A stretch of DNA of 64,000 nt, taken from contig NC_089825.1 in assembly GCF_035046505.1 (NCBI RefSeq), positions 3,127,029 to 3,191,028 on the forward strand, given 5' to 3'. How positions within the stretch are numbered: position 1 is the stretch's first letter; each line of letters begins with the position of its first letter. The notes beneath the pieces were generated by a model, which saw only the letters and a program-made list of their open reading frames with translations, did no database searches and was not told where the DNA came from. Made by a program: the position numbers and the translations under genes. Below, in pieces: positions 12,501 through 21,939 of the stretch. The DNA is from Tiliqua scincoides. Its lineage: Eukaryota > Chordata > Lepidosauria > Squamata > Scincidae.

Positions 12501-15500
12501 GGTGGCAGCTCTCCAAAGTTTCAGGAAGGCACCTACCTGCCCATTAAACTTTCTTAGACTGTGTTACATGGGGTTGAATGTATAGTGAAACTGGGAATGC
12601 TGGGGGTTCAGAAGACCCTCCACAGTCATTTCAGGAAGCAGCAGCAGCAGCGGAATCTGAGAGAGGGGGGCAAGTGATGCAGGCCAGGTTCCAGGGTTAT
12701 TCTCCCTGTTGTTCCAGTTCATACCACCACCAACATATAATGTGTAATGATGTCCCTTTAAGAGCTCAGACGTGTAAGAAGATAAGCAGGCAGGGCTACT
12801 GCAGTAAAGGAGGCAAGTGCAAGAAATTTTTACCTCTAGTTCCTCAGAATGTTGAGATGTAGCGAAAGGTATAACAGAGAAACTTATAAAGGGAGTTCCC
12901 ATTATCTACTGTTGTAATGGTGCAGACTCTAATCCACAAGTTTATCCCTAGCTGAGGGATTCAGAAATTAACCACAGGGAGCAATATTAACACCTTAGCA
13001 GGACAAGTCATTTGTTTCACATTCATCAACCTCCAAAGCAAGCAAATACAGATTAATTGATCTGGCAACATTTAATTTTTGTCCAGCATCTTTAAATAAA
13101 AGTACAACACATTACACTCTTTCCAATTCCAACACCATTTCGGTGAATGATTTGATATCTGCATTGCTTCAACAGATCTCTCCTTAAATTTACCCACCTT
13201 AACTATGGTTAATGCTAATCAGGTTTCCTCACAATCATGTTTTGTGAATGAACTTCCAGTTCTGCATGAGTTCAGATGCAATTTTTAGCCATGGTTAAAA
13301 GCATGAGAGGAAAGGCAAGAAGAATTCTCATTCCCTAAATCACCACTAAGAGTTCAATGGCACTGTGACCCCAACAGTATGTGGTGAAGGAAACAATGAG
13401 TGAGTACTGTTGGTCAAGGAACCATGGAAACTACAAATACAAGGAAAAAGAGCAGATCAAGAAAACCTACACTCTGTCCCTGCCCTCCCAACATGCATAC
13501 TGGTTCCATTCCAAGGGCTGTCCAGAAGTCAGAACCTTCCGTGCCCTGAAACAGTTCCGTGCCCAGCACTATAGCAGCCTGTGCTAGAACGACACACAAT
13601 GTACTTACAGTGCTTGAGCAAGAGTGACAATGCCTGTAAGTTGGGGAGGCAGCACACAAGCACAAGGTACTCCTGCCAGTCTAATTCTTTCATCAGTGAG
13701 TACTTGAGGTCAGCAAACTGTTCTACAGCTCTGTTCCTTCTAACCAGATTTTTAAAAAACTGCTTATACTTGAGTTCATCCATTGAGACTACTCCCACAT
13801 CCAGTTGTGTAGCTAGAGGGGGGATCAAAATAGTATGTCTTTGTAGGCACCTGAATGCGTTGTGCAAGCTGCCCCTCCCCCCTTCAGAGCCATTCCAGGC
13901 AGTGGGAGCAAAATGGAGGCATTCTTGCTCCCACCACCCAGAATGGCTCAGAAGGGGAGGAGGCTGGGCTGCTTGGATGGCAGGTTCAGGGCCCAATCCT
14001 ATCCAGTCTTGCAGCACTGATGCAGCCACAATGCAGCCCTGAAGTAAGGGAATAAGATCCAAATTCTATTCAACCTTCCAGGACTGATGCAGCCATGCCA
14101 GTGCCATCCTGCAGCCCAGCCTCCTCCCCTTCTGAGCCATTCTGGGTGGTGGGAGCAAGAATGCCTCCTCAATGTAAGGGAATACTGGTGCCTTACCTCA
14201 GGGCACCTACTGTAGGTGCACTGGCACAATGTACTCATTGTGCCAGTGCACAATGTACTCCCTCAGGTACTCCCTCAGGTACATTCCTGAGTGCACAAAG
14301 TACTGTGCACAATGTAAGGTGCCCTGAGGTAAGTAGGTGCACCTTACATTGAGGAGGCCTCTGCGATTGTCTCCACCCCACCCAGCCACAATGCAGCCCT
14401 GAAGTAAGGGAATAAGATCCAAATTCTATTCAACCTTCCAGGACTGACACAGCCATGCCAGTGCGGTGCACACTGCATCTTGGGATGGGTGGGGTGGAGA
14501 CAATTGCAGAGGGCTCCTCAATGTAAGGGAATACTGGTGCCTTCCCTCAGGGCCATGCTGTAGGTGCACTGGCACTGGAAAGTTGGATAGGATTGGGCCC
14601 TTCATACTCCCTTCCTTGAGGAAGCCTTCATGACTGCCCCCCACCATTTGGCACAACTGAATCAGTGCAGGAAATTTGGATAGGAAGGTCCCCTCAGGCA
14701 CTTGCAGAAACTGTTTTGATCACCACCCCCATCAGCTCAAGGCCCAGTCCTAACAGCACTGATGCAGCCCTGAAGTAAGGAAATAAGGGCCCAATCCTAT
14801 CCAAATTTCCAGGGCTGATGCAGCTGTGCCAGTGGGGTGTGCACTACATCCTGTGGTGGGGGGGGGGGAGACAGTCAATCAAGGATGTGAGGTGGTTGGG
14901 GAGGTAGAGCCTCCCCACGGGAGTCCTCTGAAAAGTGCTGCTGCTGTGTGAGGTGAGACAGAGCCCCCCACTGGAGTCCTCCAAAAAGTGCTGCTGTTGT
15001 GTGAGCTGAGGCAGCCTCCCCACGGGAGTCCTTGAAAAGCGCTGCTGCTGTGTGAGGTGAGGCAGAGCCTCCCCACGGGAGTCCTTCGCTTTGCGCTTTG
15101 CGCTTGGGTTGAGTGTGCTTCAGCACCTCCCGCGGCGGCAGCGGCGCTTTTCGAAGGACTCCTGTGGGGAGGCTCTACCTCACCTGCCTCCCCTCACTCA
15201 GCAGCAGCACCTTTCGAAGGACTCCGAGGGGAGGGGAGGCTCCGCCTCGCCTCACCCACACCTTCCCGGCCAGCGCTCGGCTGGCACCGAGGCCGCCGGC
15301 CACCCCCTTGCCCGGAGCGAGCCCGCCGCCAGCAGGGCCCCTCCAAGCAGAGCCGCCCGGCGCCGCTCACCTGCTGCTGGATGCGGCGCACACGCTGGTG
15401 GTGCTGGCGGGGCGCGCTGTGCAGGCGGCGCACGGCCCAGGCGCGCAGCTGGTAGTAGACGTCGAAGAGGACGGAGAGCGGCAGCAGGAAGAGGCAGACG

Positions 15501-15601
15501 AAGACCCAGCGGTGGTGCACCAGCACGTAGGCCAGGCCGCGGCGGCGCGCCCAGAGCAGCAGTAGCAGCAGCGCTGCGCCCGACGACAGCAGCGGCCACA
15601 T
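5356..15601 (-). CDS. DHCR24: 24-dehydrocholesterol reductase (seladin-1), exons 1-7 of about 9
   Basis: DHCR24 is an FAD-dependent ER membrane oxidoreductase that reduces the delta-24 double bond of sterols, such as desmosterol to cholesterol, with NADPH. Seven exons splice in frame with GT-AG borders: 15601-15371, 10586-10431, 9286-9181, 8959-8841, 8753-8490, 6921-6778 and 5553-5356, giving 406 codons that align along the human protein (516 residues) from its first residue. The N-terminus has a Leu-rich signal anchor and a second hydrophobic stretch ([18 protein letters not shown]). The FAD-binding PCMH-type domain follows ([39 protein letters not shown]), then [14 protein letters not shown] and [12 protein letters not shown]. 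The expected YPIWLCPF...KICKAARH end is absent; those exons should lie left of position 1. Nothing suggests a pseudogene. The promoter is a CpG island. Confidence 0.97.
5721..5960 (+). mobile_element. hAT-like DNA transposon fragment
   Basis: It begins with CAGTGGTTCCCAAACTGG followed by GGTCGTGACCC, the familiar terminal sequence of Charlie-type hAT elements. The opposite terminus is not visible, so this is a partial copy. Confidence 0.5.
6015..6500 (-). mobile_element. hAT-like MITE fragments (same family as 55611-55979)
   Basis: Three blocks contain CCAATTATCAC and CCCTTTCAGCA-type motifs that match the reverse complement of the element at 55611-55979. The right side ends TTTTGACAGTCCTGGCCTG, a degraded form of the CAGGGGTGTC terminus. 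The blocks may be tandem partial copies. Confidence 0.45.
6778..6921 (-). CDS. DHCR24: DHCR24 exon 6
   Basis: 48 codons, phase 0, from [13 protein letters not shown] to [10 protein letters not shown]. The acceptor is CTTTTTAAG and the donor GTACGG. Confidence 0.95.
7623..7963 (-). mobile_element. tRNA-derived SINE (squamate type)
   Basis: Read on the minus strand it starts GGTCTGGTCTAGAGGGTAGAGCC, which contains an A-box-like promoter, and carries a B-box-like AGCTCGAGGCC. It ends with a GTAAACCGCC...AAGGCGGTATATAAAT tail. A second copy of the same family is at 36187-36593. Both flank host exons without disturbing them. The body between tRNA head and tail is shared by the two copies, so this is one SINE family. 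Confidence 0.75.
7965..8370 (-). repeat. L2/CR1-group LINE-derived fragment
   Basis: It begins ATTTATATCCTGCCTTTCTCCCG on the plus strand and later has AAGGTCTTCAGG and GAAGGTCCTATTTCTGGTCACC, stretches that recur in reptile LINE 3' regions. It abuts the SINE. The family call is tentative. Confidence 0.4.
8490..8753 (-). CDS. DHCR24: DHCR24 exon 5
   Basis: 88 codons, phase 0, from [15 protein letters not shown] to EAVQGK. The acceptor is TTGTTACAG and the donor GTAACC. It includes [20 protein letters not shown] and the [19 protein letters not shown] segment. Confidence 0.95.
8841..8959 (-). CDS. DHCR24: DHCR24 exon 4
   Basis: 119 bases that complete a glycine codon split with exon 3 and run through [13 protein letters not shown] to DGSHVRCTP. 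The acceptor is TTGTTCAG and the donor GTAAGA. It is part of the FAD-binding domain. Confidence 0.94.
9181..9286 (-). CDS. DHCR24: DHCR24 exon 3
   Basis: 106 bases, from [12 protein letters not shown] to PELDDLTVG, ending one base into the glycine codon. The acceptor is CTGCCTTAG and the donor GTGAGA. Confidence 0.94.
9287..10430 (-). other. DHCR24 intron 2, mostly unique
   Basis: No exon or clear transposon is seen. The only distinct item is the TA/CA-rich microsatellite at 9418-9517. Confidence 0.5.
9418..9517. repeat. (TA)n/(CATA)n microsatellite
   Basis: About 100 bases of alternating purine-pyrimidine TA with interspersed CATA units. It will form cruciforms and is likely polymorphic. 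Confidence 0.95.
10431..10586 (-). CDS. DHCR24: DHCR24 exon 2
   Basis: 52 codons, phase 0, from [16 protein letters not shown] to [11 protein letters not shown]. The acceptor is CTCTTGTAG and the donor GTAAGG. It holds the start of the FAD-binding domain. Confidence 0.95.
11101..12298 (+). mobile_element. CR1 LINE, 5'-truncated, in DHCR24 intron 1
   Basis: It contains the C-terminal third of ORF2, read as 11133-11315, 11316-11837 and 11834-12109 in broken frames ([27 protein letters not shown] with the catalytic box altered from [16 protein letters not shown]), followed by the CR1 3' UTR. It ends in TTCTTATTGATCTTG, a degraded tail. It is more diverged than the copies at 17301, 30906 and 59539, so it is older. 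Confidence 0.9.
12299..13800 (-). other. DHCR24 intron 1, unique part
   Basis: I see no exon, repeat family or regulatory motif that I can name in this stretch. Confidence 0.4.
13805..13960 (+). mobile_element. palindromic hAT-like MITE copy (diverged)
   Basis: It starts TGTGTAGCTAGAGGGGGG and contains an inverted pair GAGCCATTC / GAATGGCTC about 60 bases apart, the core of the family seen intact at 15979-16200. Confidence 0.5.
13985..14879. repeat. cluster of Harbinger-like foldback MITEs
   Basis: Several partial copies of the family with CCAATCCTATCCA / TGGATAGGATTGGGCCC ends occur here. Two direct copies of a block containing AATGCAGCCCTGAAGTAAGG occur at 14029 and 14388. Between them, 14201-14345 is a dense set of short inverted and direct repeats built on GTGCACTGGCACAATGTACT. 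Confidence 0.55.
14880..15250. repeat. GC-rich ~60-bp tandem and inverted repeat in DHCR24 intron 1
   Basis: A unit built on GAGCCTCCCCACGGGAGTCC, then AAAGTGCTGCTGCTGTGTGAG, recurs about four times in direct order from 14897 to 15092. It then appears inverted as AGGACTCCTGTGGGGAGGCT at 15155 and again near 15218. The block ends about 120 bases from exon 1. Related sequence recurs at 34575-34765 behind PIGA exon 1. Confidence 0.75.
15371..15601 (-). CDS. DHCR24: DHCR24 exon 1 (start codon)
   Basis: 77 codons from ATG at 15601-15599 to RRIQQQ, donor GTGAGC. The start is chosen because MWPLLSSG begins just ahead of the Leu-rich anchor and matches the position of the human start. The frame is open further upstream, but that extension has no counterpart in known DHCR24. 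Confidence 0.93.
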
Positions 15602-15960
15602 CCCGCCCGCAGCAGCGCCCCTCACGCGCCTCCGCGGCAGCTGCGCCGAACGCCGCCGCTCACCTACCCAGGTCGCTCCCGGGCCCGCCCCCTCCGCGCC
15701 CATTGGTCCCGGCGGTGAGGAGAGGGGAGCCCGCCCGCCAATGGGAGCTCGCTACTGGGATCGGATCAGGCGCCGCGCGCCGCGATTGGCCGGAGGAGGC
15801 GCGGCGGGCCGGGCCTCGGCGCGCGCGGCTTTTCTGTCAAAAGCAGGTGGCCTCAGGCGCTGGTCGCCGCCGGGTGGCGGCGCCTTAGTGAGGCCGCACC
15901 CGTGGGAGAGCCACGTCCCTCACATGGAGCGCCTCAGTGTTGGCGCCTTCCTTCCCAGGC
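15602..15960 (-). promoter_or_regulatory. DHCR24 CpG-island promoter
   Basis: Very CpG-rich sequence ahead of the start codon. It has CCAAT boxes on the minus strand at 15702-15706 and 15785-15789 and one on the plus strand at 15738-15742, and a GC box in the CCCGCCCCCTCC run near 15685. CCAAT plus GC boxes fit an NF-Y/Sp1 housekeeping promoter of the kind that works with SREBP in sterol genes, but I see no convincing sterol response element. Confidence 0.65.
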
Positions 15961-15978
15961 CCGGCACAGGAAGCTGTG

Positions 15979-16200
15979 GAGTAGCTGGGGGGGGCGCTGC
16001 GCTCAGGCTGGCAGGGAGGTGGGCGAGCGGCCCCTCCTTTCGGAGCCATTCCCGCGGGGGGGGCAAAACGGGAGGGGGCAGGAAGAAAGCCGTACGGCTC
16101 TGTTTTGCCCCCCCCCGCGGGAATGGCTCCGAAGGGAGGGGCCGCTCGCCCACCTCTACCAGCCTGAGCGCTGCGCCCCCCCCCCTCCAGCTACGCCACC
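15979..16200. mobile_element. long-hairpin hAT-like MITE upstream of DHCR24
   Basis: Two arms of roughly 90 bases are near-perfect inverted repeats: GTAGCTGG...CGGAGCCATTCCCGCGGG on the left and CCCGCGGGAATGGCTCCG...CCAGCTACGCCACC on the right, with a spacer of about 40 bases. The termini resemble GTGGCGTAGC, common in hAT MITEs. It lies about 380 bases upstream of the DHCR24 start codon. Confidence 0.75.
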
Positions 16201-16201
16201 G

Positions 16202-16285
16202 CTGTGGAACTCCCTGCCACAGGGTGTGGTGACAGTGTCTGGCCCTGCAAAGGGGATTGGACACACTTCTGGAGAAAGAGTCCGC
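16202..16285 (+). mobile_element. CR1 3' fragment
   Basis: The stretch CTGTGGAACTCCCTGCCACA and then GGGGATTGGACACACTTCTGG matches the CR1 ORF2 end. It is a short remnant between the hairpin MITE and the LTR-like piece. Confidence 0.7.
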
Positions 16286-16499
16286 AGCAAAGTGGAAGCT
16301 GTTGATAACAATATGCCCAGCTCACAATATGGAAATATCCCAAGATGCCCAGTTCACCCATAAGGCTCTTCTCTGACCAAAAAGCTATCCCTCTCAGAGA
16401 ACCAGTTAACTGTGATATGGGCCTCCAAGGGTGAGCAGAAAAGTCATAGATAAGGGCAATCAACAAATGAGGATAAAAAGGTTAGGGTAAAAGGGATGA

Positions 16500-17005
16500 A
16501 GGTAAAAGTTCCAAACAACACAGTCCTGGAACGTGCTGGAATCCCTAGCATGTATGCACTGCGTTGGCTCGGTCATGTCGTGAGAATGGATGATGGCCGG
16601 ATCCCAAAGGATCTCCTCTATGGAGAACTCGTGCAAGGAAAGCGCCCTACAGGTAGACCACAGCTGCGATACAAGGACATCTGCAAGAGGGATCTGAAGG
16701 CCTTAGGAGTGGACCTCAACAAGTGGGAAACCCTGGCCTCTGAGCGGCCCGCTTGGAGGCAGGCTGTGCAACATGGCCTTTCCCAGTTTGAAGAGACACT
16801 TTGCCAACAGTCTGAGGCTAAGAGGCAAAGAAGGAAGGCCCATAGCCAGGGAGACAGACCAGGGACAGCCTGCACTTGCTCCCAGTGTGGAAGGGATTGT
16901 CACTCCCGAATCGGCCTTTGCAGCCACACTAGACGCTGTTCCAGAACCACCTTTCAGAGCGCGATACCATAGTCTTTCGAGACTGAAGGTTGCCAACTAA
17001 CTAAC
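16500..17005 (+). mobile_element. RTE-like LINE, 3' fragment with 12-bp target duplication
   Basis: It encodes the ORF C-terminus (GHVVRMDDGRIPKDLLYGEL, CGRDCHSRIGLCSHTRRC) and ends with CGATACCATAGTCTTTCGAG...GGTTGCCAAC. The target duplication TAAAAGGGATGA is at 16488-16499 and 17006-17017. Compared with the copy at 25585 it lacks about 19 bases near 16558. Confidence 0.9.
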
Positions 17006-17300
17006 TAAAAGGGATGAGTCAAGAGTACCAGACCCCCTCTAACGGATATCTCTAAACAAACTGCCGATGTGTATTGAATTGCCATCCTCAGATCAACATC
17101 CTGTACTGATAACATAACAAATGTTGTTTTGGGTATCTGCCTGTATGTTATTTTCCCCTGGATATTTTTTCTCTCTTTGTGTCCTCCTGTCCCCCTCCCC
17201 TATCGGAAAGACCCTATAAAATCCACATCATTGTAATCCTTCTGGGTCCTCTACATGTGCGGAGGTCCCGTTTGCAAACGAGTAAACGTTAAGAAGTTTT

Positions 17301-19813
17301 GGCGTGCTAAATGACTGTGGCTTAGATCAGCTAGTCACGGAGCCCACCAGAGGACAGGTGACTCTGGATTTAATATTGTGCGGTACGCAGGACCTGGTTA
17401 GAGATGTAAACGTTACTGAGCCATTGGGGAACAGTGATCATGCTGCAATCCGTTTTGACGTGCACGTTGGGGGAAGAATACCAGGCAAATCTCTAACAAA
17501 AACCCTTGACTTCCGACGGGCGGACTTCCCTCAAATGAGGAGGCTGGTTAGAAGGAGGTTGAAAGGGAGGGTAAAAAGAGTCCAGTCTCTCCAGAGTGCA
17601 TGGAGGCTGCTTAAAACAACAGTAATAGAGGCCCAGCAGAGGTGTATACCGCACAGAAAGAAGGGTTCCACTAAATCCAGGAGAGTGCCCGCACGGCTAA
17701 CCAGCCAAGTTAGAGAGGCTGTGAAGGGCAAGGAAGCTTCCTTCCGTAAATGGAAGTCTTGCCCTAATGAAGAGAATAAAAAGGAACATAAACTGTGGCA
17801 AAAGAAATGTAAGAAGGTGATAGGGGAGGCCAAGCGAGACTATGAGGAACGCATGGCCAGCAACATTAAGGGGAATAATAAAAGCTTCTTCAAATATGTT
17901 AGAAGCAGGAAACCCGCCAGAGAAGCGGTTGGCCCTCTGGATGGTGAGGGAGGGAAAGGGGAGATAAAAGGAGACTTAGAGATGGCAGAGAAATTAAATG
18001 AGTTCTTTGCATCTGTCTTCACGGCAGAAGACCTCGGGCAGATACCGCTGCCCGAACGGCCCCTCCTAACCGAGGAGTTAAGTCAGATAGAGGTTAAAAG
18101 AGAAGATGTTTCAGACCTCATTGATAAATTAAAGATCAATAAGTCACCGGGCCCTGATGGCATCCACCCAAGGGTTATTAAGGAATTGAAGAATGAAGTT
18201 GCAGATCTCTTGACTAAGGTATGCAACTTGTCCCTCAAAACGGCCACAGTGCCAGAAGATTGGAGGATAGCAAATGTCACGCCTATTTTTAAAAAGGGAA
18301 AGAGGGGGGACCCGGGAAACTATAGGCCGGTCAGCCTAACATCCATACCGGGTAAGATGGTGGAATGCCTCATCAAAGATAGGATCTCAAAACACATAGA
18401 CAAACAGGCCTTGCTGAGGGAGAGTCAGCATGGCTTCTGTAAGGGTAAGTCTTGCCTCACAAACCTTATAGAATTCTTTGAAAAGGTCAACAGGCATGTG
18501 GATGCGGGAGAACCCGTGGACATTATATATCTGGACTTTCAGAAGGCGTTTGACACGGTCCCTCACCAAAGGCTACTGAAAAAACTCCACAGTCAGGGAA
18601 TTAGAGGACAGGTCCTCTCGTGGATTGAGAACTGGTTGGAGGCCAGGAAGCAGAGAGTGTGTGTCAATGGGCAATTTTCACAATGGAGAGAGGTGAAAAG
18701 CGGTGTGCCCCAAGGATCTGTCCTGGGACCGGTGCTTTTCAACCTCTTCATAAATGACCTGGAGACAGGGTTGAGCAGTGAAGTGGCTAAGTTTGCAGAC
18801 GACACCAAACTTTTCCGAGTGGTAAAGACCAGAAGTGATTGTGAGGAGCTCCAGAAGGATCTCTCCAGACTGGCAGAATGGGCAGCAAAATGGCAGATGC
18901 GCTTCAATGTCAGTAAGTGTAAAGTCATGCACATTGGGGCAAAAAATCAAAACTTTAGATATAGGCTGATGGGTTCTGAGCTGTCTGTGACAGATCAGGA
19001 GAGAGATCTTGGGGTGGTGGTGGACAGGTCGATGAAAGTGTCCACCCAATGTGCGGTGGCAGTGAAGAAGGCCAATTCTATGCTTGGGATCATTAGGAAG
19101 GGTATTGAGAACAAAACGGTTAGTATTATAATGCCGTTGTACAAATCGATGGTAAGGCCACACCTGGAGTATTGTGTCCAGTTCTGGTCGCCGCATCTCA
19201 AAAAAGACATAGTGGAAATGGAAAAGGTGCAAAAGAGAGCGACTAAGATGATTACGGGGCTGGGGCACCTTCCTTATGAGGAAAGGCTACGGCGTTTGGG
19301 CCTCTTCAGCCTAGAAAAGAGACGCTTGAGGGGGGACATGATTGAGACATACAAAATTATGCAGGGGATGGACAGAGTGGATAGGGAGATGCTCTTTACA
19401 CTCTCACATAATACCAGAACCAGGGGACATCCACTAAAATTGAGTGTTGGGCGGGTTAGGACAGACAAAAGAAAATATTTCTTTACTCAGCGCGTGGTCG
19501 GTCTGTGGAACTCCTTGCCACAGGATGTGGCGCTGGCGTCTAGCCTAGACGCCTTTAAAAGGGGATTGGACAAGTTTCTGGAGGAAAAATCCATTATGGG
19601 GTACAAGCCATGATGTGTATGCGCAACCTCCTGATTTTAGGAATGGGTTAAGTCAGAATGCCAGATGTAGGGGAGAGCACCAGGATGAGGTCTCTTGTTA
19701 TCTGGTGTGCTCCCTGGGGCATTTGGTGGGCCGCTGTGAGATACAGGAAGCTGGACTAGATGGGCCTATGGCCTGATCCAGTGGGGCTGTTCTTATGTTC
19801 TTATGTTCTTTGG
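17301..19813 (+). mobile_element. CR1 LINE, young 5'-truncated copy
   Basis: It runs from the end of the endonuclease domain through an open RT to the TTCTTATG tail. It is almost identical to the copy at 30906-33705, which implies recent activity. It sits inside the LTR-like fossil. Confidence 0.95.
17304..19613 (+). CDS. CR1 ORF2, intact reverse transcriptase part (769 codons)
   Basis: An uninterrupted frame encodes the last part of the apurinic-type endonuclease (TEPTRGQVTLDLILCG, GNSDHAAIRFDV near codons 50-58) and the whole [72 protein letters not shown] with the catalytic Asp pair, and the CR1 C-terminal domain ([30 protein letters not shown]). The endonuclease N-terminus and ORF1 are missing through 5' truncation, the usual outcome of target-primed reverse transcription. 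The frame opens without a true start signal. Several other copies in this window share the sequence. Confidence 0.9.
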   Translation: MLNDCGLDQLVTEPTRGQVTLDLILCGTQDLVRDVNVTEPLGNSDHAAIRFDVHVGGRIPGKSLTKTLDFRRADFPQMRRLVRRRLKGRVKRVQSLQSAWRLLKTTVIEAQQRCIPHRKKGSTKSRRVPARLTSQVREAVKGKEASFRKWKSCPNEENKKEHKLWQKKCKKVIGEAKRDYEERMASNIKGNNKSFFKYVRSRKPAREAVGPLDGEGGKGEIKGDLEMAEKLNEFFASVFTAEDLGQIPLPERPLLTEELSQIEVKREDVSDLIDKLKINKSPGPDGIHPRVIKELKNEVADLLTKVCNLSLKTATVPEDWRIANVTPIFKKGKRGDPGNYRPVSLTSIPGKMVECLIKDRISKHIDKQALLRESQHGFCKGKSCLTNLIEFFEKVNRHVDAGEPVDIIYLDFQKAFDTVPHQRLLKKLHSQGIRGQVLSWIENWLEARKQRVCVNGQFSQWREVKSGVPQGSVLGPVLFNLFINDLETGLSSEVAKFADDTKLFRVVKTRSDCEELQKDLSRLAEWAAKWQMRFNVSKCKVMHIGAKNQNFRYRLMGSELSVTDQERDLGVVVDRSMKVSTQCAVAVKKANSMLGIIRKGIENKTVSIIMPLYKSMVRPHLEYCVQFWSPHLKKDIVEMEKVQKRATKMITGLGHLPYEERLRRLGLFSLEKRRLRGDMIETYKIMQGMDRVDREMLFTLSHNTRTRGHPLKLSVGRVRTDKRKYFFTQRVVGLWNSLPQDVALASSLDAFKRGLDKFLEEKSIMGYKP

Positions 19814-19879
19814 ATTCTCCTGTCGCCTGTTGATTGTCTCTCCAAAAATCCAAAGAACCGTGTGTGTGTTTGAGAAGGA

Positions 19880-20445
19880 GGCTGTCCCCAAAATGCCCAG
19901 CTCACAATACCAAGATACCCACAATGCCTGGCCTCAAAGCCCAGCTTCTCTCGCTTAAGCCTCTCCCTGGCCCTTGTTCAGGAATGCTACCGGTCAGCAT
20001 CTACCATCCTTCCCAGAAACAAGCTGGCTAAACAAGGTAAGCCTAGTATGGGCCTCCAAGGATGGACAGATGGCAATAAACAATAGACCAAGGATGTGAG
20101 ACCCTGGAAGGACTAGGGTCAAGTGTTGTAATTGATTACCAAACCTTCAATTATGGACATCCCCTATGCAAATAAACTGTCCATGAACGTTGTACCCTGC
20201 TTCCTAACAGTTCCACACTGATAAGAATGCTGATTTTGCTCACTGCCTGATTACATGGTAATTTTCCAAGGATGTTTACCCCTCTTTCTCTGTGCTCTTT
20301 TGTGCCCCTCCTCTATTCAGAATGCTCTAAAACCTGCATCATTGTAACCCTTCAGGGTCCATTACCTCTTTGTGGTGGTCCTGTTTTGCAAAAGCTTTTT
20401 CAGGTCCTCTGAATTCTCCTATCTGTGGTTTGCCTCTCCATCAGC
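19880..20445 (+). mobile_element. second LTR-like fossil of the same family
   Basis: It shares ATGCCCAGCTCACAATA near its start, GGGCCTCCAAGG in the middle and CATTGTAACCCTTC plus GGTCCTGTTTTGCAAA near its end with the copy at 16286-19850. The two are diverged from each other, so both are old. No internal region is present between them. Confidence 0.45.
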
Positions 20446-20472
20446 CATTGAATACTGCGCCCATTCGGGAGC

Positions 20473-20850
20473 AAGGCTACCTCAGAAGGCCAGATGCAAG
20501 GGAGTGGCACAAGGATGCTCATATTCCATTGGAAATGCCTGGTTGTATTGGAGATACTCGTGTGTAATTGATCTGTGGAACTCCTTGCCACAAATGCCTT
20601 GAAAAGGGGATTGGATTGATTGATGGAGGAAAAGTCCGTCACAGGTTCCAAGCCATGATGGGTATGTGCAACCTCCTGATTTCAAAAGTAGGCTACCTCA
20701 GAATACCAGGTGCAAGAAACTGGCAACAGGATGCAGGTCTCTTGTTGTTGTCTAGAGTGCTCCCTGAGGCATCTAGTGGGCCACTGTGAGATACAGGAAG
20801 CAGGACTAGATGGGCCCAGGGTCTGATCCAGCAGGGCTCTTACATAGGGA
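20473..20850 (+). mobile_element. old CR1 3' fragments (two adjacent pieces)
   Basis: A first piece has CAGATGCAAGGGAGTGGCACAAGGATG. A second, from about 20568, runs CTGTGGAACTCCTTGCCACA through AGATACAGGAAGCAGGACTA to GATCCAGCAGGGCTCTTA. They are more diverged than the neighbouring young CR1 copies. Confidence 0.8.
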
Positions 20851-21333
20851 GGACTCGAGCTGCTGGCCTGTCTCTCCAAGACAGGTTGGGGGCCAAAGCC
20901 CTTCCAGGGGCTGCTGGGAAATACAGCTGGCATGTCGGACCCAAACTGCAGCCAGACCTCAGCACAACATTGGAGGGGGGTGCCTTGTCAAGCCACGTGC
21001 TGGCTGGTGATCTACTGCCTGGCATGTTGTTTGTCATCATCCCCCCCCACCCGCTCCTGGGGCACAGTGCCAGTGCACGAGGCGAGCCAGCTGCAGGCTC
21101 TGGCACAGCCGTGGGCATGAAACAAAGGAATAGCAGCAGGGATCCATCTCCCTGTCACCAGGCTATGTGAATCCAGGGTCAGGCCCTGCCAGCCATGCTT
21201 CGCTGCCAAGTCTCAGTCATGTGGCATGGGGTCTAAGAACATGTGGGTCTAGCAGGGCCATTTCAGCAACACAGGCAGCCCACATCACAGTTCAGGGAGG
21301 GACTCACCATGCTACACAGAACGCCCCCCAGCT
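20851..21333. other. intergenic, nothing recognised
   Basis: No gene, repeat family or motif that I can name. Confidence 0.4.
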
Positions 21334-21479
21334 AGGGTGACCAGACGTCATAACCACAAAAGAGGACAAGGCACCCCAAAAACATCCAAGAAAAATGTAG
21401 GACATGACAAAATAAGATCTGAGAACACTTGTATACTGATTTCATGGCGTTAATTTAAACACTATATTACCTATTAAAT

Positions 21480-21661
21480 TTAAAACCATATCACATTACA
21501 CATGTGATATGAACTGCCTGCCGTTCATATCACATGTGTAGTTCAGCCATGATATGTAGTTGATACATGATATGATATGATATGATAAATGATATACAGT
21601 ACATGATATGTACATATCAGCCATATGTAGTTCAAATCACATGGCAGTTCAGCCATGAACT
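21480..21661. repeat. ATGATATG-rich foldback region
   Basis: Tandem GATAT units and inverted CATATCAC / GTGATATG words surround several copies of the GAACTGCC/GGCAGTTC palindrome. It lies between the hAT left end and the SINE-like piece. Confidence 0.6.
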
Positions 21662-21924
21662 GCCTGCCGGAGTCCCTGAGGCAGTTCATGGCTGAACACA
21701 GTCACGTTCTGGCAACTCCTGCGAACGCCGCTGGAACCAACCGTATTGGCTTCTGCCTTTCCATTGGACCATTTCAGCGACGTGGAGAGGGGGGATTTGC
21801 TGCATGGGTAACAGTCTATCCTCCATATCTACTTTACCCAGGCTTCGCGCACTGGAGAGGACACTCTGTTCCAGAACACTATTCAGAGTGCGATACATAG
21901 TCTTCTGAGACTGAAGGATGCCGA
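21662..21924 (+). mobile_element. RTE-tailed SINE-like element, partial
   Basis: It starts CCGGAGTCCCTGAGGCAGTT and ends GCGATACATAGTCTTCTGAG...GGATGCCGAC. It matches the right half of 55070-55532. The tail resembles that of the RTE-like LINE. Confidence 0.8.
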
Positions 21925-21939
21925 CAAGAATCACATTAT

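Larger units (their letters stand above)
16286..19850 (+). mobile_element. LTR-like fossil (endogenous-retrovirus type), interrupted by RTE and CR1
   Basis: Pieces at 16286-16499, 17006-17300 and 19814-19850 line up with the neighbouring copy at 19880-20445. A TATA-like CCTATAAAATCC lies at 17212. No internal coding region accompanies it, so it would be a solo LTR. It is broken by the two insertions listed next, both younger than it. The family is not identified. Confidence 0.45.

Noticed and set aside
15602-15703. Upstream in-frame extension of DHCR24 exon 1
   Set aside because: The extension is GC-rich and lacks any counterpart in known DHCR24; the ATG at 15601 fits the conserved start.
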